The notes: a model not told the origin generated them from the letters alone. Positions 8,607 through 17,350 are shown, counted from the stretch's first letter. The stretch: DNA of 64,000 nt from Lysobacter enzymogenes (GCF_017355525.1 NZ_CP067395.1:3472001-3536000), one strand, 5' to 3'. Numbers and translations: made by a program.

Positions 8607-9538
8607 TGCGGGTCGCGCCGCGACTGCTGCGCCTGGGCGGACGCCTGCTGGAAGCGGCGATCACCCTCTGGCTGCTCGGTACGCTGTGCTTCGCCCTGCT
8701 GCGCGCCGCGCCGGGCGGTCCGTTCGACACCGAGAAGGCCGCGCCGCCGGAAGTGCAGGCGGTGCTGGAAGCGCAGTACCGGCTCGACCAATCGCTGCCG
8801 ATGCAATACCTGGGCTGGCTCGGCGACGCGTTGCGCGGCGATCTCGGCCCCTCGTTCCAGTACCCCGACTACACCGTCAACCAATTGATCGCCAACGCGC
8901 TGCCGGTGTCGGCGCTCAACGGCGGGCTGGCGCTGCTGCTGGCCTTGCTGTGCGGCGTAACCCTGGGCGTGTGGGCCGCGCTGCGCGCCGGCGGCTGGAG
9001 CGACCGCGCGCTGATGTTCCTCGCCGGCCTCGGCCTGGCCGTGCCCAAGTTCGTGGTCGCGCCGCTGTTGGTGCTGCTGTTCGCGGTGACCCTGCACTGG
9101 CTGCCGGCCGGCGGCTGGGGCGAATGGGACAACGTGGTGCTGCCGGTGATCGCGCTGGCGCTGCCCAACATCGCCTACTGCGCGCGGCTGACCCGCGCCA
9201 GCCTGCTCGACACCTTGTCGGCCGACTACCTGCGCGCGGCGCGCGCGCGCGGCCTGTCGGAAACGCGGCTGTTGTTCGCCCACGCGCTCAAGCCGGCGCT
9301 GCTGCCGGTCGCGGCGTGGCTGTCGCCGGCGCTGATCAACGTGGTCACCGGCTCGGCGGTGGTTGAGCAGGTGTTCGGCATTCCCGGCATGGGGCGCTAT
9401 TTCGTCCAGGGCGCGTTGAACCGCGACTACACCCTGGTGCTGGGCGTGGTGCTGGTGATCGGGGCGTTGATCGTGGCGATCAATGTGTTGGTCGATGCGT
9501 TGCGCGGGTGGATGGATCCGCGGCTGGAACAGGACTGA
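8606..9538 (+). CDS. ABC transporter permease, OppB/DppB type
   Basis: A 310-residue inner-membrane permease of the peptide/nickel ABC import family. Six hydrophobic segments are visible; the ATPase-contact (EAA) loop is present near residues 205-225 (DYLRAARARGLSETRLLFAHALKPALLPV), and the C-terminus has the GSAVVEQVFGIPGMGRYFVQGALNRDY block diagnostic of OppB/DppB. It follows the VIT gene with overlapping codons. The partner permease (OppC type) and the two ATPases that a working importer needs are not in this window: the next gene is a LacI regulator. They must be encoded elsewhere or the cluster is degenerate. Confidence 0.93.
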   Translation: MRVAPRLLRLGGRLLEAAITLWLLGTLCFALLRAAPGGPFDTEKAAPPEVQAVLEAQYRLDQSLPMQYLGWLGDALRGDLGPSFQYPDYTVNQLIANALPVSALNGGLALLLALLCGVTLGVWAALRAGGWSDRALMFLAGLGLAVPKFVVAPLLVLLFAVTLHWLPAGGWGEWDNVVLPVIALALPNIAYCARLTRASLLDTLSADYLRAARARGLSETRLLFAHALKPALLPVAAWLSPALINVVTGSAVVEQVFGIPGMGRYFVQGALNRDYTLVLGVVLVIGALIVAINVLVDALRGWMDPRLEQD

Positions 9539-9556
9539 GCGCCAGCCGCCTGCTTT

Positions 9557-9721
9557 CATTCTCGCGAAGGCCCCAACCGTCATTCCCGCGAAGGCTCCAA
9601 CCGTCATTCCCGCGCAGGCGGGAATCCAGAGACTTCAGCCGGCCCTTTCATGCAAGTTCAGTGGCTACTTGCCGGCAGGTATGTACAGCGCTCTGGATTC
9701 CCGCCTGCGCGGGAATGACGG
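9557..9721. repeat. Family 2 repeat: GTCATTCCCGCG inverted pair with short tandem lead-in
   Basis: A perfect 30-base inverted repeat has arms at 9601-9630 and 9692-9721, reading CCGTCATTCCCGCGCAGGCG on its outer side and GGAATCCAGA on its inner side. Immediately before it, a 24-base piece resembling the outer arm is present twice in tandem (9557-9580 and 9581-9604, with CATTCTCGCGAAGGC and CATTCCCGCGAAGGC). A second element of this family is at 29295-29377. The 309-base gap 9539-9847 between the oppB-like and LacI-type genes holds mostly this element, plus the putative promoter of the regulator. Confidence 0.8.
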
Positions 9722-9847
9722 CAGGTGGCGACGTCGGAGCGGGTCGTACGCGGGCGCGAGAGCGCGGCCCGGTGCGTCGAACCCCGTCGCGCCACCGGGC
9801 CTTCCGGCCCGGGCGCCGCCGCGCCCAACCCCGCTACACTGCGGCCC

Positions 9848-10882
9848 ATGCGCAAAAAGACCAAAGCCACCTCGGTCGACATCGCCCACCTCGCCGGCGT
9901 CTCCCAGGCCACGGTGTCGCGCGTGCTCAGCGGCAGTCCGCTGGTCAACGCCGAAACGCGCAAGCGGGTCGAGGCGGTGGTGCGCGAGCTCAACTACAAG
10001 GTCGACCGGCACGCCTCCAGCCTGCGCCGGCAGCGCTCGGGCACGCTGGCTTTGCTGCTGTTCGAAGACCCGACCCCGGACGAATCGCACATCAATCCGT
10101 TCTTCCTGTCGATGCTCGGCTCGATCACCCGCGCCTGCGCCCGCCACGGCCAGGACCTGCTGATCTCGTTCCAGCAGCTGTCCGACGACTGGGCCGCCGA
10201 CTACGAGGACAGCATGAAGGCCGACGGCCTGATCCTGCTCGGCTACGGCGATTACCTGGCCTACCAGGGCAAGCTGCAGCGGCTGGTCGAACAAGGCACC
10301 CGCTTCGTGCGCTGGGGCGCGGTGCTGCCGGACCAGCCGGGACTGTCGATCGGCTGCGAGAACCTCGGCGGCGGGCGCCAGGCCGGCGCGCACCTGCTCG
10401 CGCTGGGGCGCACGCGGGTGGCCTTCCTCGGCGACGCGTCGAGCCACTACCCCGAGTTCCTCGACCGCTACCTCGGCTGCGAACAGGCCTTGAACGAAGC
10501 CGGGCTGGCGCTGGACCGCGGCCTGCAGGTCGATGCGGAAAGTTCCGAAGACGCCGGCCACGCCGCCGCGCTGGAACTGCTGGCGCGCGCGCGGCCGTTC
10601 GACGCGGTGTTCGCCGCCAGCGACCTGATCGCGATCGGCGCGATGCGCGCGTTGACCGAGCGCGGGTTGCGCGTGCCCGAGGACGTCTCGGTGATCGGCT
10701 TCGACGACCTGCCGATGGCGCGCTTCGCCCATCCGCCGCTGACGACGGTGTTCCAGGACACCAAACAGGCCGGCGAGTTGCTGGTCGAGACCTTGATGCA
10801 GCTGATCCGCGGCGAGGAAGCCTTGAGCCGGCGCTTGCCGACGACTTTGGTGGTGCGCAAATCCTGCGGCGGCCCCCTGTAG
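9848..10882 (+). CDS. LacI-family transcriptional regulator, probably of maltodextrin genes
   Basis: A 344-residue repressor with an N-terminal LacI helix-turn-helix (residues 7-30, TSVDIAHLAGVSQATVSRVL) and hinge, followed by a sugar-binding domain ending in FDDLPMARFAHPPLTTVFQD. The ATG at 9848 was chosen because the HTH starts seven residues later; the frame stays open further upstream but through repeat DNA. It converges with an alpha-amylase and lies beside the MFS, TonB-receptor and alpha-glucosidase genes, matching the known Xanthomonas maltodextrin locus, so maltose-type sugars are the likely effectors. The operators at 17276-17350 are its probable targets. The last two residues and the stop codon, CTG TAG, are supplied by the REP-like unit starting at 10878. 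Confidence 0.9.
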   Translation: MRKKTKATSVDIAHLAGVSQATVSRVLSGSPLVNAETRKRVEAVVRELNYKVDRHASSLRRQRSGTLALLLFEDPTPDESHINPFFLSMLGSITRACARHGQDLLISFQQLSDDWAADYEDSMKADGLILLGYGDYLAYQGKLQRLVEQGTRFVRWGAVLPDQPGLSIGCENLGGGRQAGAHLLALGRTRVAFLGDASSHYPEFLDRYLGCEQALNEAGLALDRGLQVDAESSEDAGHAAALELLARARPFDAVFAASDLIAIGAMRALTERGLRVPEDVSVIGFDDLPMARFAHPPLTTVFQDTKQAGELLVETLMQLIRGEEALSRRLPTTLVVRKSCGGPL

Positions 10883-11013
10883 GAGCGGCGCGAGCCGCGA
10901 CCGCGAAAACGAAGCAACGTCGAGACTCCGCCATCGTCGTCGGATCGCCGCCGGGCGGCGGTCCGGGTCGTCGTCGTTTTGTTTTCGCGGTCGCGGCTTG
11001 CGCCGCTCCTACA
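10878..11013. repeat. REP-like inverted pair between convergent genes
   Basis: Units at 10878-10905 and 10986-11013 face each other and sit between the LacI-type gene and the convergent alpha-amylase. The first reads TGTAGGAGCGGCGCGAG then CCGCGACCGCG; the second differs by a GCAA in place of the GCGA loop. An 80-base interior includes a GCCGCCGGGCGGC palindrome. The TAG within the first unit is the stop codon of the LacI-type gene. Confidence 0.85.
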
Positions 11014-11025
11014 GGGGGCAAGCCA

Positions 11026-12714
11026 TCAGCGCTTGCGCGCCCGCGCCATCGCCTGGTCGAGCGCCGCGAGCAGATCCGCGCGCCGCACCGGCGCGTCGAG
11101 CAGATAAACCTCCACCCCATGCGCCGGCACCGTCGCGCGCAGCGTGCCCGCCTCGGCGACCGCGACTTCGCCGCCGCCCAGCGCCGCGCGCCAACGTCCG
11201 GCTTGCAGATGCTCGCTGACCGCGAACTCCGCGGCGGCATCGCCCTTGTTGAGCAGCACCAGCGCGATCTGCGCCACGCCGGCATGCTCGTACACGCGAT
11301 AGAACGCCGCGCGGTCGCCGTGCAAAGACAGGTTCACCTGCAAGCCGCGCTGCAACGCCGGCGAGTCGCGCCGCACCGTCGCGATGCGCTTGAGCGCAGC
11401 GCGGATCGGATGCGAACGCGCCGCGTCGACCCGCGCCTGGCCGAAGTAGTTGCGGTTGCCGGCATGTTCCGCGCGCCCGCGTTCGAAGCCGGTTTCCGAA
11501 CCGTAGTAGATCACCGGAATCCCGCGCGCGGTGAACAGCCAGTTGTGCGCGTCGATGAAGCCGGCGTCGCTGGCGTCGAGCCGCGGCATGTCGTGGTTGT
11601 CGTAGAAGGTCATCAGCTCGTACGGATTCGCGTACGGCCCGCCTTGCAGGTACAGGCGCTCGTCCAGCCGCGCGTAATCGGCGCGGGCGTGGCCGAAGAC
11701 TTCGGCCAGCCGCTCCTTGAGCGGGAAATCCAGCACGCTGACGCCGCCGTTCTCGGCCCATGTGAACGGCGCGATGTTCTCCGGCTTGTAGTCGAAGGCC
11801 TCGCCGAACATGAAGAACCCCGGCCGCTTGGCGCGGATGCGCGCGGCGAACTTTTGCCAGAACGCCAGCGGCATGTGGCGGATGGTGTCGATGCGGAACG
11901 CGTCGGCGCCCTGGTCGATCCACTGCGAATAGGCGCCGACGAAATAGTCGAGCACTTCGGGATTGGTGTCGTCGATGTTCGACAGCTGGACCAGATCGCG
12001 TTCGTTGTGGAAGAACCGGTGCAACGGGTTGTGCGCGGGGTCGAGCCGTTCCGGCGGCAGGTTCTGGTGATCGGCGACCAGCACGCCGTCGCGATAGATG
12101 CGGCCGTACTTCGGCTGCGGCTTGCGCATCGTGAACGACGGCGAGCCGTGGTTGGCGACGATGTCGAGCACGGTCTTGAGCCCGTGCTGTTTGAGCCCGC
12201 GCGTCAGTCCGGCGAAATCCAGCCCCGGGCTCGGCAGGTGCTCGTCGAGGCGATAGAAATCCACGCCCCAGTAGCCGTGGTAGCCGGTCTTGCCGCGGTC
12301 CTGGAACGCGCCGCCCCAGGTCACCGCGTCGCCGCCGGTGAAGGCCTGATCGGGATTGTCGACGATCGGCGTCAGCCACACCGCGCCGAAGCCCATGTCG
12401 CGGATGTAGCCGGCGTTGTCGAGCAGACCTTTGAAGTCGCCGCCGAGGTAACCGATGTTGTCGCTTTCGCCCGGCGGCCCGCCGGGTACCGGCCGGTCGA
12501 AGCTGCGCGTGTCGGGATCCGGCCCGCCCTGTTCGCGCTGGTCGTTGCCGGTGTCGCCGTTGACGAAGCGGTCGGTGACGACGAAGTACACCGCCTCGCT
12601 CGCCATCGGTTCCAGCGTGCCGTAGTAGTCGCGCTGCGGCGCCGCCTCGCGCGCGCCGCCGTGCGCGCACGCGGCCAGCGCGAGACTCAGCGCGGCCGAC
12701 ATCAGCGCCCTCAT
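11026..12714 (-). CDS. GH13 alpha-amylase/cyclomaltodextrinase-like lipoprotein
   Basis: A 562-residue glycoside hydrolase family 13 enzyme, predicted to cut or transglycosylate maltodextrins or cyclodextrins at the cell envelope. The N-terminus is a lipoprotein signal with lipobox LALAAC, Cys at residue 16. The four GH13 regions are all there: VLDIVANH, DAFRIDTIRH (nucleophile Asp), FMFGEAFD (acid/base Glu) and FYDNHDMPRL (transition-state Asp). The ATG at 12714 overlaps the TGA of the MFS gene (ATGA), so the two are coupled. The same frame stays open far upstream of this start, but that stretch runs opposite in phase to the MFS gene and is not coding. The equivalent gene in Xanthomonas is usually annotated cyclomaltodextrin glucanotransferase; exact product specificity is open. 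Confidence 0.9.
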   Translation of the reverse strand: MRALMSAALSLALAACAHGGAREAAPQRDYYGTLEPMASEAVYFVVTDRFVNGDTGNDQREQGGPDPDTRSFDRPVPGGPPGESDNIGYLGGDFKGLLDNAGYIRDMGFGAVWLTPIVDNPDQAFTGGDAVTWGGAFQDRGKTGYHGYWGVDFYRLDEHLPSPGLDFAGLTRGLKQHGLKTVLDIVANHGSPSFTMRKPQPKYGRIYRDGVLVADHQNLPPERLDPAHNPLHRFFHNERDLVQLSNIDDTNPEVLDYFVGAYSQWIDQGADAFRIDTIRHMPLAFWQKFAARIRAKRPGFFMFGEAFDYKPENIAPFTWAENGGVSVLDFPLKERLAEVFGHARADYARLDERLYLQGGPYANPYELMTFYDNHDMPRLDASDAGFIDAHNWLFTARGIPVIYYGSETGFERGRAEHAGNRNYFGQARVDAARSHPIRAALKRIATVRRDSPALQRGLQVNLSLHGDRAAFYRVYEHAGVAQIALVLLNKGDAAAEFAVSEHLQAGRWRAALGGGEVAVAEAGTLRATVPAHGVEVYLLDAPVRRADLLAALDQAMARARKR

Positions 12715-14213
12715 GCGCGCGCCTCCGCGCCGGGCTCGCGCACCCATAGCGTGCAGGCGCCGGCGACGAACAGGCTGACGCCGCCGATCGCCAGCGCCGC
12801 GACCGGATGGCCGCCGAACAGGTGCTTGACCAGGAAGCCGAGCAGGCTCGCCGCGACCAGCTGCGGAATCACGATGAAGAAATTGAAGATGCCCATGAAC
12901 ACGCCCATCTTCGCCGCCGGCACCGCGTCGGACAGCATCGCGTACGGCAGCGACAGGATCGAGGCCCAGGCGAAGCCGACGCCGACCATCGACAGCAGCA
13001 GCATCTGCGGGTCGCGGATCAAAGCGATCGAAAGCAAACCGGCGCCGCCGAGAACCAGGTTGAACACATGGCTGCGGCGCAGCCCCCAGCGCCGCGCCAT
13101 CGGCGCGATCGCGATCGCCGCCAGCGCGGCGAAGCCGTTGTAGGCGGCGAACAGCACGCCGACCCAGTTGGCGCCTTCGTTGTACGCGGCCGAGGCGACG
13201 TCGCTGCTGTGGTAGTGCAGCTGGGTGACCGCCGGCGTGGTGTAGATCCACATCGCGAACAGGGCGAACCAGGAGAAGAACTGGACCACCGCCAGCCGCG
13301 CCATCGCGCCGGGCATCGCGCCGAGGTCGTCCATGACCGTGGCGAAGCCGCCGCCCTCGCGGACCATGCCGCGCGCGAGCAAGGCCAGGCCGAACGCGGC
13401 GACCAGCGCCGCCAGCACGTACAACTGGCGGTCCAGCCGCAGCATCGAGATCGCGGTCGCGCAGAGGCCGCCGACCACCACCCACGAGGCGCCGAACAGC
13501 AGGCAGCGGACCCGGTCGCGCTCGCGCGGCGCGGCGATCGCCGGCGCCTCGTCGAAGGCTTGCAGCTGCTGCGGCGGGTATTCGCGCGTGCTCAGCACGG
13601 TCCAGCCGACCGACAGCAGCAGCACCGCGCCGCCGAAATAGAACGAATAGCGCACCGTGTCGGGCACCTCCCCTACGGCGGCGGTATTGCCGACGCCGAG
13701 GTGGGCCAGCAGGTACGGCAGCAGGCTCGCGACCACCGAGCCCACGCCGATGAAAAAGCTCTGCATCGCGTAGCCGGCCGGGCGCTGCTGCTGCGGCAGC
13801 TGATCGCCGACGAAGGCGCGGAACGGCTCCATCGAGATGTTGATCGAGGCGTCGAGCATCCACAGCAGGCCGGCGGCGATCCACAGCGTCGGCGAGTTCG
13901 GCATCGCGATCAGCGCCAGCGTCGCCAGCACCGCGCCGATCAGGAAGTACGGGCGGCGCCGGCCCAGCCCGGTCCAGGTGCGGTCGGACAGGTAGCCGAC
14001 GATGGGCTGCACGATCAGGCCGGTCAAAGGCGCGGCGATCCACAGCATCGGGATGTCGTCGATCGGCGCGCCCAGCGTCTGGAAGATGCGGCTGACGTTG
14101 GCGTTCTGCAGGGCGAAGCCGAACTGGATGCCGAGAAAGCCGAAGCACATGTTCCAGATCTGCCAGAACGTCAGCGTCGGCTTGCGGGGCGTGGCGTCGG
14201 AGCGATCGGTCAT
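12711..14213 (-). CDS. MFS sugar transporter, SLC45/maltose type
   Basis: A 500-residue inner-membrane carrier with about twelve hydrophobic segments. The loop 2-3 signature VGYLSDRTWTGLGRRRPYF closely matches the SLC45/plant sucrose carrier group, which moves sucrose or maltose with protons, and the N-terminal FGFLGIQFGFALQNANVSRIFQ is typical of the bacterial maltose-locus members. Position between a TonB receptor and a GH13 enzyme supports import of maltose or maltodextrin from the periplasm. It begins 137 bases after the receptor gene and overlaps the amylase start by four bases. Confidence 0.9.
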   Translation of the reverse strand: MTDRSDATPRKPTLTFWQIWNMCFGFLGIQFGFALQNANVSRIFQTLGAPIDDIPMLWIAAPLTGLIVQPIVGYLSDRTWTGLGRRRPYFLIGAVLATLALIAMPNSPTLWIAAGLLWMLDASINISMEPFRAFVGDQLPQQQRPAGYAMQSFFIGVGSVVASLLPYLLAHLGVGNTAAVGEVPDTVRYSFYFGGAVLLLSVGWTVLSTREYPPQQLQAFDEAPAIAAPRERDRVRCLLFGASWVVVGGLCATAISMLRLDRQLYVLAALVAAFGLALLARGMVREGGGFATVMDDLGAMPGAMARLAVVQFFSWFALFAMWIYTTPAVTQLHYHSSDVASAAYNEGANWVGVLFAAYNGFAALAAIAIAPMARRWGLRRSHVFNLVLGGAGLLSIALIRDPQMLLLSMVGVGFAWASILSLPYAMLSDAVPAAKMGVFMGIFNFFIVIPQLVAASLLGFLVKHLFGGHPVAALAIGGVSLFVAGACTLWVREPGAEARA

Positions 14214-14307
14214 GGCCTGGAGTCTGGCACGAAGCGCGCGCGGCGCGACGGCACGGCGTCCGCAGGGCGGCGCGCCCGTCGCCGCGCGGCTTCAGGAGCT
14301 GTAACGA

Positions 14308-14342
14308 TCGCGGCCCCGGGTCCGCTCGGGACACGGGGCCGC
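14308..14342 (-). terminator. GC hairpin between TonB receptor and MFS gene
   Basis: A perfect 10-base stem, CGCGGCCCCG at 14308-14317 against CGGGGCCGCG at 14333-14342, with a 15-base loop, lies just after the receptor stop codon. There is no U-run, so it is more likely a processing or attenuation hairpin that lowers expression of the MFS and amylase genes relative to the receptor than a full terminator. Confidence 0.4.
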
Positions 14343-14349
14343 GCGGCGG

Positions 14350-17151
14350 TCAGAACTGCGAAGCGAAGCGGACCCCGTACATCCGCGGCGTATTCAAGTA
14401 GCGGATGTTGGTCGCGTTGTTGACGAAGCCCTTGCCCGAATACACCTCGTCGGTGAGGTTGGACACGAAGCCGTCGATGCGGAACTGGTTTTCGCTGCCG
14501 AAGTTCAGGCCGGCGGAAACGTTGACGGTGAAGAACCCGTCCACATCGTCGCGCATCGCCAGCCCGTTGGCCGGGCCGCCGCCGGCGGCCGGGTTGGAGC
14601 CGTTGTTGAACGGCATGTCCTTGAGCGGGATCTCGATCACCTTGCCGTTCGCGTCCAGCCCGAAGCCGCGGCTGTTGAACGCGGTCAGGTAGTAGTCGGA
14701 GCGATACGTCAGGTTGATCGTCCAGTCGAACGAGTTCAGCGCGCCGCGGCCGATGTCGATGGTCTGCGACAGGCTGACGTTGGCGTTGTACTTGGACGTG
14801 TTCGGCAGACGGTTGCCGTCCAGCGGCACGATCAGGCCGAGGCCGCCGGAGCGCGTGTCGAGCACGTTCGAATCGTCGAAGGTGGCGTCGAGGTAGGTGA
14901 AGTTGTAGCCGATGTCGAAGCCATGAGGCAGGCCGACCCTTCCTTCCAGCTCCAACCCCAGCACGCTCGCGTTGGCCGCGTTGTCGTTGAACACCTGGCG
15001 GCTGGTCGCGTTCGGATTGGTCGGCGTCGGCGCGGGCACGTCGATCAGGTTCTGCAGCACCTTGTCCTTGTAGTCGTAGTAGAACACCGACGCGTTCAGG
15101 CGCACCGGGGTCTCGCCCCAGACGTAGTCGCCCTTGATGCCGGCCTCGTACGAGGTCAGTTCTTCCGGCGCGAAGCTCGGCGCCAGCGCGCTGCCGTCGT
15201 TGAGCGCGAGCGGGCGGTTGATGCCGCCGGCGCGGGTGCCGGTGGACACGGTGCCGTACAGCATCACCTTGGCGCTGAGGTCGTATTCGAAGCCCACGCG
15301 CCAGTCGACGTAGTTGTCCTTGTACACGTCCTCGCTGCGGCCGTTGGGGAAATCCGAACGCGCGATCACCTGGATCTGGTCGCGGTACTGCTGCAGGAAC
15401 TGCGCCCAGTTGTCGTTGGCGCCGAAGTTCTGGAAGCCGCCGAGGAAGTAGTCGAGCGTGTTGCCGCCGGGGCCGCACTTGAGTTCGGCCGGCGACCAAC
15501 CGGTGCAGATGCTCGGATCGCCGCCGCGGCGCCGGCCCGGGCCGGCCAGCTGGAAGCCCGGCGAACCCAGCACCAACCCAGTGGTGTAAGGATTGGTTCC
15601 GGTGTTGATCGGCTGGCCGGTGAACTGCTGGAGCAGCTCCTCGGGAATGACGAACTGGTACTTGACGTTGGACTCGCGCGCGATCTTCTTGTCGCGGGTG
15701 TAGCGGATGCCGCCGATCAAGCGCAACGAGTCGGTCGCGGCGAAGCTGAAATCGCCGTAGACCGCGTTCGACTCGACCTTGGAGTTGTCGCCGCGGTTCT
15801 CGCCGCCGAGGCCGTCCTGGTAGCCGCAGACCGTGCCCGGCCGCCACCAGTCGCAATCGCCGAAGTAGCCGTTGCCGACGTCCCAGGACACGTAGTCGTA
15901 CTTCTCCTGGTAGTTGAACAGGCCGGCCGACCAGATCAGCTTGCCGGTGTCGCCGAAGAAGCGCAGCTCGTTGATGCGCGAGGACGACTTGTCGGCCTGA
16001 TAGAAGGTGTCGTACCACTTCAACCGCTCGGGATTGAAATAGGCTTCGCGGTCGGAGCCCGGATACACCGGGCCGAGCTGCCACTCGCGCGAGGCGTTGC
16101 GGTTGTAGAAGTCGTACTTGCGGTAAGAGGTGTTGAACTCGACCGAGACCGCGTCGTTGAACGCGTAGGTGAAGGTCGCCGCGATGCCTTCGATGTCGTT
16201 GGTGGTCTTGCCCTGGGTGCGGAAGTACTGCTTGAACGGGTCGTCCAGGTCCTTGATGTCGTAGCCGGCGGCCAGGCCGCGCTCGGCGAACAGGCCCGGG
16301 TCGCCGGTGCCGCGCTCGGTGACCTTGTCCAGCATCACGTAGGCGGAGAACTTGTCGTTGGGCTCCCACAGCGCCGACAGGCGCGCGGCCTGGTTGTCGA
16401 GCGCGCTCGGGCCTTCGGCGGAGAACAGCGACTTCGGATAGCCGTTGCTGATGTACGACGAGCGCTCCTCGTCGAACAGCGCCGCGCGCAGCGCGAAGGT
16501 GTCGCCGATCGGCAGGTTCAGCACGCCCTCGGCGTTGGTGTAGTCGTAGTTGCCGGCGCCGACCTTGAGCCCGCCGCTGGTCACGCCGAGCTCCGGCCGC
16601 TTGGAGATCACGTTGATCGAGCCGCCGGTGGCGTTGCGGCCGCGCACCGTGCCCTGCGGGCCCTTGTTGACCTCGATCCGGTCGACATCGAAGAACATCG
16701 GGCCGATCGAGCGCGGACGCGGCAGGTAGATGCCGTTGTAGTAGGTCGCCACCGACGGGTCGGACGAGAAGTCCGAGTCGGCCGCGCCGATGCCGCGCAG
16801 GAAGATTTCGTACTTGCCTTCCTGCTTGGTGATCTGCAGCCCCGGCACCACCGCCTGCAGGTTGCGGAAGTCGGTGTTGATGCCGAGCTTGGCGATGTCC
16901 TCGCCGCTGAAGGACTGGATGGTGCCGGCGTACTTCTGGATCGACTGCACGCGGCGGTTGCCGGTGACCTGCACGGCGTCGAGCTCGTGCGCGGTTTGGG
17001 TAGCGGCGGTGGGCGCGGCGTCCTGCGGCGCGGGCGCGTCGGCGGCCCACGCCGGTGCGAAGCCGCACAGGCCCAGCGCAGCCAGCGCCAGGGTCAGCAG
17101 ATGACGGTCGAGTTGCTTCGGCCTGCGTGCGGCCGGCTTGGAATGCGACAT
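14350..17151 (-). CDS. TonB-dependent outer-membrane receptor of the maltodextrin locus
   Basis: A 933-residue outer-membrane receptor that takes up substrate with energy from TonB-ExbBD. A Sec signal peptide (HLLTLALAALGLCGFAPAWA) is followed by the plug domain from about residue 55 (ELDAVQVTGNRR, a TonB-box-like segment, then VDRIEVNKGPQGTVRGRNATGGSINV) and a long beta-barrel ending in a C-terminal Phe. The ATG at 17151 follows a GGAGGGGAGC ribosome site; an ATG 14 codons earlier lacks one. Orientation, neighbours and the two LacI-type operators just upstream make it the probable maltodextrin receptor (MalA-like in Xanthomonas usage). Sequence alone does not show the substrate. Confidence 0.9.
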   Translation of the reverse strand: MSHSKPAARRPKQLDRHLLTLALAALGLCGFAPAWAADAPAPQDAAPTAATQTAHELDAVQVTGNRRVQSIQKYAGTIQSFSGEDIAKLGINTDFRNLQAVVPGLQITKQEGKYEIFLRGIGAADSDFSSDPSVATYYNGIYLPRPRSIGPMFFDVDRIEVNKGPQGTVRGRNATGGSINVISKRPELGVTSGGLKVGAGNYDYTNAEGVLNLPIGDTFALRAALFDEERSSYISNGYPKSLFSAEGPSALDNQAARLSALWEPNDKFSAYVMLDKVTERGTGDPGLFAERGLAAGYDIKDLDDPFKQYFRTQGKTTNDIEGIAATFTYAFNDAVSVEFNTSYRKYDFYNRNASREWQLGPVYPGSDREAYFNPERLKWYDTFYQADKSSSRINELRFFGDTGKLIWSAGLFNYQEKYDYVSWDVGNGYFGDCDWWRPGTVCGYQDGLGGENRGDNSKVESNAVYGDFSFAATDSLRLIGGIRYTRDKKIARESNVKYQFVIPEELLQQFTGQPINTGTNPYTTGLVLGSPGFQLAGPGRRRGGDPSICTGWSPAELKCGPGGNTLDYFLGGFQNFGANDNWAQFLQQYRDQIQVIARSDFPNGRSEDVYKDNYVDWRVGFEYDLSAKVMLYGTVSTGTRAGGINRPLALNDGSALAPSFAPEELTSYEAGIKGDYVWGETPVRLNASVFYYDYKDKVLQNLIDVPAPTPTNPNATSRQVFNDNAANASVLGLELEGRVGLPHGFDIGYNFTYLDATFDDSNVLDTRSGGLGLIVPLDGNRLPNTSKYNANVSLSQTIDIGRGALNSFDWTINLTYRSDYYLTAFNSRGFGLDANGKVIEIPLKDMPFNNGSNPAAGGGPANGLAMRDDVDGFFTVNVSAGLNFGSENQFRIDGFVSNLTDEVYSGKGFVNNATNIRYLNTPRMYGVRFASQF

Positions 17152-17275
17152 GCTCCCCTCCAGAAGCGTTGTGTTCTGTGGCCGCGCGCGCACTGTCGGC
17201 GCCTGGCGTCCGCCGCGGCATCGGGGCCGCGGTCTGGGCGCATGTTAGGCATGCCTTACGCCTCGCAGCGGGTTC

Positions 17276-17350
17276 TGCATACGTATTCATGGGAGGCAGT
17301 CGCATTCATGTCGCAGTTCCGGCCGCGCTTTCGCCATGAATACGTATGCA
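17276..17350. promoter_or_regulatory. Paired LacI-type operators, maltodextrin locus
   Basis: Two copies of a near-palindrome with a central CG face each other: TGCATACGTATTCA at 17276-17289 and TGAATACGTATGCA at 17337-17350. They extend into a perfect 17-base inverted repeat (17276-17292 and 17334-17350). Centres are 61 bases apart, close to six helical turns, which would allow one repressor tetramer or two dimers to loop the DNA. They lie between the divergent TonB-receptor and alpha-glucosidase genes and so can control both. A central CpG and a 14-base dyad are usual for LacI-family sites, and the window carries one LacI-family gene in the same locus. Confidence 0.7.

Noticed and set aside
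9508..13143. A 1211-codon open frame on the plus strand
   Set aside because: It runs antisense to the amylase and MFS genes and across the LacI-type gene in another frame; composition is that of a shadow frame.
11026..14334. A 1102-codon open frame on the minus strand spanning the amylase and MFS genes
   Set aside because: The amylase frame stays open upstream of its start because GC-rich coding DNA lacks stop codons. The upper part is a shifted frame of the MFS gene (Arg/Ala/Pro-rich, no domain). The lipoprotein start at 12714 is the real one.
17346..17348. ATG as start of the alpha-glucosidase
   Set aside because: It lies inside the second operator and adds 33 residues unlike the family; the TTG at 17445 has a ribosome site and the right N-terminus.
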